Positions 41,283 to 46,874 of a DNA stretch of 46,874 nt are shown one piece after another. The stretch spans positions 1 to 46,874 of the forward strand of contig CAIOVX010000073.1 in the NCBI GenBank assembly GCA_903861835.1, in the 5' to 3' direction. A model generated the notes under the pieces. That model did not search any database, was not told the DNA's origin, and was given only the letters and a program-made list of their open reading frames with translations. A program made the translations under genes and the position numbers. How positions within the stretch are numbered: the stretch's first letter is position 1; each line of letters begins with the position of its first letter. Source of the stretch: Candidatus Firestoneibacteriota bacterium. Its GTDB lineage: Bacteria; Oederibacteriota; D2-FULL-39-29; CAIOVX01.

Positions 41283-41360
41283 TTAGATTTCTCCTTCAAT
41301 TGGGTTTATCGCAATACTGATTTTAGCAAACGCGGGCGCTTCTTTCAATTGCTATAAGGG

Positions 41361-42353
41361 TCAGTACTCGCGGCGGATCACGAACGAGGCAATCTCTTTG
41401 AGCGCCAGTTTGAACTCGTTATCAGGCAGCTTCCGAAGAGCCCTTATCGCTCCGTCGGCATATTTCATCGCTGTCTTGTACGAGAGGGTTATGCAGTCAT
41501 AACGCATAAGCACTGCCTTGACTTCACGCATGGTACCCTCGGTCGCGTGTTTTTTGGCCTTAAGGTCATTTACTATCAGCACAATTCTCTTTCTGTCCGA
41601 GGGTCCGGCTTTTTTGAGTACATAGATAATAGGCAGGGTGATCTTGCCTTCCGCAAGATCGGAAAGCACCGGCTTTCCAATCTCCCTGACCTCAGCGGTG
41701 TAATCCAGAATATCGTCAACTATCTGAAAGGCAATCCCGAGGTTTCTGCCGTAGCTTCTCAAGGCCCTGATGTTGGCTGCGGAAGTCCCGGCTGCGACCC
41801 CGCCGATTTCACTGCAGGCTTCAAAGAGGGCTGCGGTTTTTTTCAGCACAAGCCCTATATATTTTTTCTCCGTCATCCTGAGATTGTAGGAATTTACTAC
41901 GTCCTCTATTTCCCCCTCGCAGATGAGAGTTGAAGCGCGGGAAATCCGTTTCAATACCTCAAAGTTCTGGGTCTCAGAGACTATCTGGGAGGAAAAGGTT
42001 GAAAGCAAATCGCCTACCAGCACAGCGGTCTTGTCGCCCATAGAAGCGTTTAAGGTTTTGGTTCCCCGCCGAAGCTTCGCGCCTTCAATAACATCATCGT
42101 GAAGCAGGCTCGCCGCGTGCAGGAGTTCCACCACTGTGGCGGAATCAACAGCGGTCTTGAGTGTGCCGTTGCCTTTGAGACCCTTGAAAAGCCTATAGGA
42201 CAGGAGTAATAGAGACGGCCTTATACGTTTTCCGCCGTTAAGGATGAGCCCGCGCACTCCGGGAAGAATCCCCGCTGTCTTATTCGCGTAAAAGCCGAGC
42301 TTCTTCTCAACAAGCTTCAGGTCTTTTTTTATGCTTCCCGGTATAAGCAGCAT
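41361..42353 (-). CDS. Trans-polyprenyl diphosphate synthase
   Basis: This 330-residue all-helical prenyltransferase extends allylic diphosphates with isopentenyl diphosphate, giving a quinone side chain or carrier precursor. GGKRIRPSLLLL and the second Asp-rich motif QIVDDILDY are standard. The first Asp-rich motif is HDDVIEGAKLRRG, where the third acidic position of DDxxD is Glu instead of Asp. The chain length cannot be read reliably, but the small residues before the first motif (HAASLL) suggest a long product. It lies 7 bp after pilC on the same transcript. Confidence 0.92.
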   Translation of the reverse strand: MLLIPGSIKKDLKLVEKKLGFYANKTAGILPGVRGLILNGGKRIRPSLLLLSYRLFKGLKGNGTLKTAVDSATVVELLHAASLLHDDVIEGAKLRRGTKTLNASMGDKTAVLVGDLLSTFSSQIVSETQNFEVLKRISRASTLICEGEIEDVVNSYNLRMTEKKYIGLVLKKTAALFEACSEIGGVAAGTSAANIRALRSYGRNLGIAFQIVDDILDYTAEVREIGKPVLSDLAEGKITLPIIYVLKKAGPSDRKRIVLIVNDLKAKKHATEGTMREVKAVLMRYDCITLSYKTAMKYADGAIRALRKLPDNEFKLALKEIASFVIRREY

Positions 42354-42360
42354 GGCCCCT

Positions 42361-43578
42361 CTAACCGGCTATCTCGCCCATAGACATCATGGGCATGAAC
42401 ATGGCTATAACTATGCCGCCGATAACAACTCCGAGAAAAGCCATAATAAGCGGTTCTATCATGGACATAAGGCCTGCTACGGCGACATTTACTTCGTCGT
42501 CATAGAAATCAGCTGACCTCATCAGCATGTCGTCGAGGGAACCGGTCTCTTCGCCTACGGAAACCATCTGCACGACCATAGGAGGAAATATTCCAGATTC
42601 GCGCAGCGGCTGGGTTATGTTCTCCCCTTCCTTTATACTGGAGCGGGCTTTTAAGATGGCTTCTTCAATGACAAGGTTACCTGAAGTCCTCGCGGTAATA
42701 TCTAAGGCTTCAAGTATAGCAACGCCTGATTTAATCAGCGTGCCAAGCGTCCTGGCAAACTTCGCCACCGCGACTTTTCGAATAAGCATCCCAAAAAGCG
42801 GGAGCTTCAGCATCAGCTTATCTTTCGAAAGCTGGCCCTTCTTGGTTTTAAGGAACGAGCGAAGGAAGATCACAGCGCCGGCTACTATGACACCCTCAAT
42901 AACAATCTGGGGAAATTTGAAAAAACTTTGCATAAACTCGCTTATGCCTATCACGACCTTGGTGGGCATGGGCAATTCGTGCCCGAAGCTTTCAAAAGTA
43001 GTCTTAAAAGTCGGGATAACCGCGACGAGCAGGAAGATGGTAATGCCAAAGGCTATGGTCATGACCATGGTAGGATACATCAGCGCCGATTTTATCTTTC
43101 TGGCAAGGGCATCGTCTTTTTCGAGGTACCCGGCGAGCCTCGCGAGAATGCCTTCAAGTATACCGGCTGACTCGCCAGCCCTTATCATGTTAACGTACAG
43201 GTTTGAAAACACTGTCGGATATTTACCGAGGGCATCGGAGAGATTTGAACCCTGTCCTATATCGTCTCTGACCCTGATTACTATTTCCTTGAGCGTCTTG
43301 TTCTCCACCTGCTCAGAAATTATGTTGAGGCTCTGCAGAACGGGAACCCCCGCGCTTATCATAGTAGAGAACTGCCTTGAGAAGATGGCGAGATCTTTTA
43401 CGGTAACTCTTCTGATTTTAAAACTGCTTTTGCCCCCGCGTTTTTCCGGGGTTATCGTAACCGGCTGAAGCTTCTGGGCGCGAAGCTTCGCTCCAACGAC
43501 TTTGTCGTTGTCGCCTTCCATTGAGCCGGAGACTATCATGCCGGCAGCGGTCTTAGCTTTGTAAGAAAAATATGCCAT
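42361..43578 (-). CDS. pilC: Type IV pilus inner-membrane platform protein PilC
   Basis: This 405-residue GspF/PilC family protein begins YFSYKAKTAAGMIVSGSMEG and has two GspF domains. Each contains FSRQFSTMISAGVPVLQSL-type or FARTLGTLIKSGVAILEAL-type helices and ends in a membrane span (MVMTIAFGITIFLLVAVIP near residue 175; PLIMAFLGVVIGGIVIAMF at the C-terminus). PilC connects the motor ATPases to the pilin polymer. The proximity to pilT and pilB makes PilC more likely than type II secretion GspF. Confidence 0.95.
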   Translation of the reverse strand: MAYFSYKAKTAAGMIVSGSMEGDNDKVVGAKLRAQKLQPVTITPEKRGGKSSFKIRRVTVKDLAIFSRQFSTMISAGVPVLQSLNIISEQVENKTLKEIVIRVRDDIGQGSNLSDALGKYPTVFSNLYVNMIRAGESAGILEGILARLAGYLEKDDALARKIKSALMYPTMVMTIAFGITIFLLVAVIPTFKTTFESFGHELPMPTKVVIGISEFMQSFFKFPQIVIEGVIVAGAVIFLRSFLKTKKGQLSKDKLMLKLPLFGMLIRKVAVAKFARTLGTLIKSGVAILEALDITARTSGNLVIEEAILKARSSIKEGENITQPLRESGIFPPMVVQMVSVGEETGSLDDMLMRSADFYDDEVNVAVAGLMSMIEPLIMAFLGVVIGGIVIAMFMPMMSMGEIAG

Positions 43579-43596
43579 GCTTCCTCCGGATCCTCT

Positions 43597-44658
43597 CTAA
43601 CCCTTTATCATTCGGGCCAGGTCTTTCGGGTCAAGTGAATTGGCCAGCGCTTCGTTATAGGTGATCAACTGCTTCAGGTAGAGTTTGGAAAGGGCCGCAT
43701 TCATAGTCTGATTCCCTTCTTCCGTCGCCGTCTGCATCGTAGAATAAATCTGGTGAATCTTTTCCTCGCGTATCAGGTTCCTAATGGCCATATTCGGCAT
43801 CATGACCTCTATGGCCGCCACACGCCCGCCGGAATACGCCCTCGGGATGAGCATCTGCGCCAGCACCGCCTGCAGGACAAAAGAGAGCTGCGTCCTTATC
43901 TGCTGCTGCTGGCCTGAAGGGAAAACATCTACAATTCGGTTGATGGACTGGACCGCGTCCGAGGTGTGAAGAGTTCCAAAAACAAGATGCCCCGTCTCAG
44001 CAATCCTTAAGGCAGCTTCTATGGTCTCTAAATCGCGCATCTCGCCGATTACTATTACATCCGGGTCCTGCCTAAGGATATGTTTAAGCGAAGCCGCGAA
44101 AGAACCGGTATCGGTTCCGATCTCCCGCTGGTTCACCAGGCAGCTTTTGTGAGAATAGACATATTCAATGGGATCTTCCACCGTAATAATGTGGCCCTTC
44201 CTGTCTGCGTTGATGTAATCGATAATCGAGGCTATGGTCGTTGATTTGCCGGAGCCGGTAGGTCCGGTAACCAGCACAAGGCCCTTGGGAAGTTTTACTA
44301 TAGTTTTTGAAACAATCTCCGGCAGGCCCAGTTCCTCAAAAGTAGGTATATGGCTGGGTATGTTGCGCAGAACCGCGGCAACGGCGCCCCGCTGCCTAAA
44401 AACATTCATCCTAATGCGGCCGAGACCCTTGACGCCGAAAGCAAGATCAAGTTCGTTCTCGCGCTCGAATTTTTCCTTCTGATCGTCGGTCAGGACACTA
44501 TAGATAAGCTCCTGGCAGAGATCAGGAGAAAGTTTTTCAGCACCAAAGGAAGAAATCTCGCCGTCAACCCTCAAACTGGGAGCTGCCCCGGCGGTTATGT
44601 GAAGATCTGACGCGTTCTTTTCAAATAACGCGCGCAACAAATCGTTTACTGAAACCAT
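43597..44658 (-). CDS. pilT: Type IV pilus retraction ATPase PilT
   Basis: This 353-residue hexameric ATPase depolymerises pili. The N-terminal PAS-like part has ASDLHITAGAAPSLRVDGE; Walker A is GPTGSGKSTT, the Asp box ITVEDPIEY, Walker B VIGEMRD and the His box GHLVFGTLHTSDA. The PilT-specific AIRNLIREEKIHQIYS motif is present, which separates it from extension ATPases. It follows pilB by 16 bp and precedes pilC by 18 bp. Confidence 0.97.
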   Translation of the reverse strand: MVSVNDLLRALFEKNASDLHITAGAAPSLRVDGEISSFGAEKLSPDLCQELIYSVLTDDQKEKFERENELDLAFGVKGLGRIRMNVFRQRGAVAAVLRNIPSHIPTFEELGLPEIVSKTIVKLPKGLVLVTGPTGSGKSTTIASIIDYINADRKGHIITVEDPIEYVYSHKSCLVNQREIGTDTGSFAASLKHILRQDPDVIVIGEMRDLETIEAALRIAETGHLVFGTLHTSDAVQSINRIVDVFPSGQQQQIRTQLSFVLQAVLAQMLIPRAYSGGRVAAIEVMMPNMAIRNLIREEKIHQIYSTMQTATEEGNQTMNAALSKLYLKQLITYNEALANSLDPKDLARMIKG

Positions 44659-44674
44659 TTAACCTCCGCCAGGC

Positions 44675-46381
44675 CTAATCGGTCGTGGTAGCTCTGAACA
44701 ATTCCTCTATGCTGGTGGCGCCCTGCCGCACTTTCCTTATACCGGCCTCGCGTAGCGTCACCATACCGGTGTCGATCGCGATTTTCTTTATATCCGAAGA
44801 GGAGCTTCTTTTCAATACCGCTTTGCGTATTTCATCGTTCATGCTGAGCACTTCATATATGGCAGCCCTGCCCTTATAGCCCGTGCTGTTACAGTGCGCG
44901 CAGCCGGTGCCGCGGTAGAACATTATCTTTTCGCCTTCCTTGGGTTTGATGCCAAGTTCTCCAAGAAGCTCGTGAGAAACCTCGTAGGCCTCTTTGCATT
45001 TCGGGCAGATCTTTCTGATAAGACGTTGCGCTATTATCATAATGACCGAGGAAGAGATCAGGAAGGGCTCTATACCCATGTTGTCAAGGCGGGTAATCGC
45101 GCCCGGCGCGTCGTTGGTATGGAGCGTAGAAAGCACAAGGTGGCCGGTCAGCGCGGCGTTAATGCCGATAGAGGCAGTTTCTCCGTCGCGAATTTCTCCG
45201 ACCATTATTATATCAGGGTCCTGGCGGAGAAAAGATTTAAGGCCATTTGAGAAATTAAGACCCGCCTTTGGGTTTACCTGCACCTGGTTTATGCCCTTCA
45301 CCACGAATTCGACCGGGTCTTCAATAGTCAATATATTTACATCCGGAAAATTGAGCAGAGAAAGAGTGGAATAGAGCGTTGTTGATTTACCGGAGCCGGT
45401 AGGTCCGGTGACCAGTATCATGCCGTAGGGCGCATCAACATTTTTTTTGTAGATCTGAAGTATGTCCTGGTCGAAACCGAGCTGGGTCATATCCAGCTGG
45501 AGGTTGCTTGAGTCAAGGATACGGATAACGACTTTTTCGCCGAAAGTGGTCGGGAGGATGGAAACACGCATGTCTATTTCTTTTCCGGCTACCCGCAGTT
45601 TCGTCCTGCCGTCCTGGGGCTTTCTGCGCTCAGCTATATCAAGTTCCGAGATAATTTTAATCCTGGAAACCAGCGCGGCGTAGATTTTTTTAGGAGGAGC
45701 GGTCTTTTCGTGAAGCACGCCGTCCACGCGGTACCTGGCGCGGCAGCTCTTCTCGTAGGGCTCAAGATGAATATCGGAAGCCCCTTCTTCAATGGCTTTC
45801 TGCAGTATCGCGTTGACAAGTTTTACGATGGGAGCGTCTTCGCCGGCTTTCGCAAGTTCCTCGGCGCTTGCCTCATCCTCTCCCTCAATGACCTCTATAT
45901 CCTGCACATCCTCGAGATCCTTCATAACGTCCGCCATATCCTGGGAACTCGTGCTGAAATATTTTGATATGGCGGCCTTGATCTCGGCTTCCGTGGCCAG
46001 AGCCGGTTCCACGTCAAAACCGGTCATTAGTTTAATATCATCTATCGCTGAGACATTAAGGGGATCGGCCATAGCGATAGTAATAGTGTTGCCTTTTTTC
46101 GCGATAGGGATGAGCGCCTGCCTCTGGCAGACACTCTCCGGGACTGACTTTACCACGGCGGCGTCCAGTTCACCGAGTTCGGAAAAATTCACGGAAGGAA
46201 TACTCATCTGGGTGGCCATGAAGGCAAGTATGGCGTCTTCAGTGCTGAACCCGAGCTTTATGATAGCCTGCTCAAGGCGTATACCGCTCTCTTTGTGCTC
46301 CTTCTCGGCCTGCGCCAGCTGAGCTTCTGTTATTATCCCCTCATCAACCAGCATTTGGGCTATTTTTTTCTTCATAGACAT
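44675..46381 (-). CDS. pilB: Type IV pilus extension ATPase PilB
   Basis: This 568-residue protein has an N-terminal MshEN/GspE_N domain (about 1-150) with repeats such as LGFSTEDAILAFMATQMSIP. The ATPase domain contains ASDIHLEPYE, Walker A GPTGSGKSTT, LTIEDPVEF, Walker B IIMVGEIRD and GHLVLSTLHTNDA. The zinc-binding tetracysteine CPKC then CAHC, followed by STGYKGR, is typical of PilB/GspE. It powers pilus assembly. The start is ATG 46381 with GGAGGG about ten bases upstream; a second ATG is two codons later. It is the first gene of the pilB-pilT-pilC unit. Confidence 0.96.
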   Translation of the reverse strand: MSMKKKIAQMLVDEGIITEAQLAQAEKEHKESGIRLEQAIIKLGFSTEDAILAFMATQMSIPSVNFSELGELDAAVVKSVPESVCQRQALIPIAKKGNTITIAMADPLNVSAIDDIKLMTGFDVEPALATEAEIKAAISKYFSTSSQDMADVMKDLEDVQDIEVIEGEDEASAEELAKAGEDAPIVKLVNAILQKAIEEGASDIHLEPYEKSCRARYRVDGVLHEKTAPPKKIYAALVSRIKIISELDIAERRKPQDGRTKLRVAGKEIDMRVSILPTTFGEKVVIRILDSSNLQLDMTQLGFDQDILQIYKKNVDAPYGMILVTGPTGSGKSTTLYSTLSLLNFPDVNILTIEDPVEFVVKGINQVQVNPKAGLNFSNGLKSFLRQDPDIIMVGEIRDGETASIGINAALTGHLVLSTLHTNDAPGAITRLDNMGIEPFLISSSVIMIIAQRLIRKICPKCKEAYEVSHELLGELGIKPKEGEKIMFYRGTGCAHCNSTGYKGRAAIYEVLSMNDEIRKAVLKRSSSSDIKKIAIDTGMVTLREAGIRKVRQGATSIEELFRATTTD

Positions 46382-46401
46382 AATTCAAAGCCCTCCCCAT
46401 G

Positions 46402-46600
46402 CGGCAAGCAGCAAATCACTCAAGGCTAAATCACAAATCCCAAGCACCAAATCACTTAAGTGCAAATCTCAAATCACAAGCACCAAATCACAAATAAAAA
46501 TAAAAAACACAAACCACAAACTGACTTGATAATTACTTGTATTTTGAATTTTACTTTTTTGTTTTTTGGTATTTATTTGGTGCTTGGTGCTTGAGATGGG
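46402..46600. repeat. AAGCACCAAATCAC repeats in inverted arrangement
   Basis: CAAATCACAAGCACCAAATCAC-type units occur two to three times at 46408-46497. After an A/T-rich centre, the reverse complement type ATTTGGTGCTTGGTGCTTGAG follows at 46573-46595. The whole is a roughly 200-bp imperfect dyad, MITE-like in layout but without an identifiable gene. Confidence 0.75.
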
Positions 46601-46874
46601 TTGGGGAACACATGAAAAAGAGCTTCCGGAATTTGCCTATACCCACAAGGAAGGACCGCAAAACCAGATCTGTCTTGCCAAAATGGGTATGAATACCTGG
46701 GTCTGCACCTGGGTGCCTGATTATGATATACGCGGCATGGTAGTCCGCCATGGCGAAGCGTTTACAATTTCCGACTACCTGACTGTCAGTAAAGATGGCC
46801 AGGCCATCTACCGTCCGACGGTACATTACGCCTATTGTCCGAGTGATGCTGCTATTACGTCTCTGCATGAGCTG
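46593..46874 (+). pseudogene. 5'-truncated homospermidine synthase, running off the window
   Basis: From 46602 the plus strand reads WGTHEKELPEFAYTHKEGP, then NTWVCTWVPDYDIRG, FTISDYLTV, AIYRPTVHYAY and SLHEL. These are characteristic of the central part of bacterial homospermidine synthase, which makes homospermidine from putrescine with NAD. The N-terminal NAD-binding half is absent. Upstream, the same frame continues only into translated repeat sequence. Either the gene was cut by the repeat, or the assembly joined two places at the repeat. A short ATG at 46596 exists but has no ribosome site. The 3' part lies outside the window. Confidence 0.75.

Noticed and set aside
42527-43468. 313-codon plus-strand open frame opposite pilC
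   Set aside because: It is antisense to a clear pilC gene and rich in Ser/Ile as expected from reverse-complement reading; not a gene.
46551-46868. 105-codon minus-strand frame at the right end
   Set aside because: It is antisense to the homospermidine synthase fragment, whose plus-strand reading matches a known family.

Overview
The window is a chromosomal segment of a bacterium with a Gram-negative type envelope. The evidence is an outer-membrane beta-barrel gene, a lipoprotein, MurE with the meso-diaminopimelate type DNPR motif, and type IV pilus motor genes. Almost all genes lie on the minus strand. Gene order, alternative GTG/TTG starts and the many dispersed intergenic repeats resemble genomes of uncultured candidate lineages, but nothing here fixes a phylum. 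There is no phage, plasmid, transposase or CRISPR array.

Layout. 1-450: tandem repeats and AACGTT arrays. 451-4950: secA, a beta-barrel protein and a TIM-barrel sugar isomerase-like protein. 5192-8018: a homocitrate/isopropylmalate synthase-like enzyme and a RuBisCO-like protein (form IV type) with its own promoter. 8274-9308: a lipoprotein on the plus strand with promoter and terminator. 9336-11829: a signal peptidase I homologue lacking both catalytic residues, a polysaccharide deacetylase homologue lacking a metal ligand, and a nitroreductase. 12327-32552: one very long compact minus-strand cell-wall and division cluster, read mraZ-rsmH-ftsL-ftsI-murE-murF-mraY-murD-ftsW-murG-murC-murB-ddl-ftsQ-ftsA-ftsZ, then deacetylase-amidase-pgeF. 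A strong promoter and a canonical MraZ operator sit in front of mraZ. 32662-34182: a Nudix hydrolase, minisatellite-like repeats and a VOC/PhnB-like gene. 34357-37501: RNase P RNA with terminator, a zinc-ribbon coiled-coil protein, a transaldolase-family aldolase and a LarA-family protein. 37599-39525: a secreted DUF4091-type glycoside hydrolase-like gene with promoter and terminator. 39770-46381: tatA, an aminotransferase, a polyprenyl diphosphate synthase and pilC-pilT-pilB. 46593-46874: a 5'-truncated homospermidine synthase that begins inside a repeat.

The peptidoglycan genes form a complete route: UDP-MurNAc formation (MurB), stem-peptide addition (MurC/D/E/F, Ddl), the lipid steps (MraY, MurG), polymerisation and cross-linking at the septum (FtsW, FtsI, FtsL, FtsQ), and the FtsZ/FtsA ring. 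Hydrolysis and editing enzymes follow in the same transcriptional direction.

The most unusual content is intergenic. An 80-bp element with two hairpins occurs in four full copies and one partial copy. It always lies in the same orientation, and the four full copies sit at the 3' end of minus-strand genes. It is coupled to arrays of the palindrome AACGTT at a 9-bp period, and these arrays often begin at or within the stop codon. Other points worth checking are the ftsI N-terminus, whose membrane anchor lies upstream of any in-frame conventional start; the paired pseudo-enzymes at 9.3-11.3 kb; and the RuBisCO-like locus.
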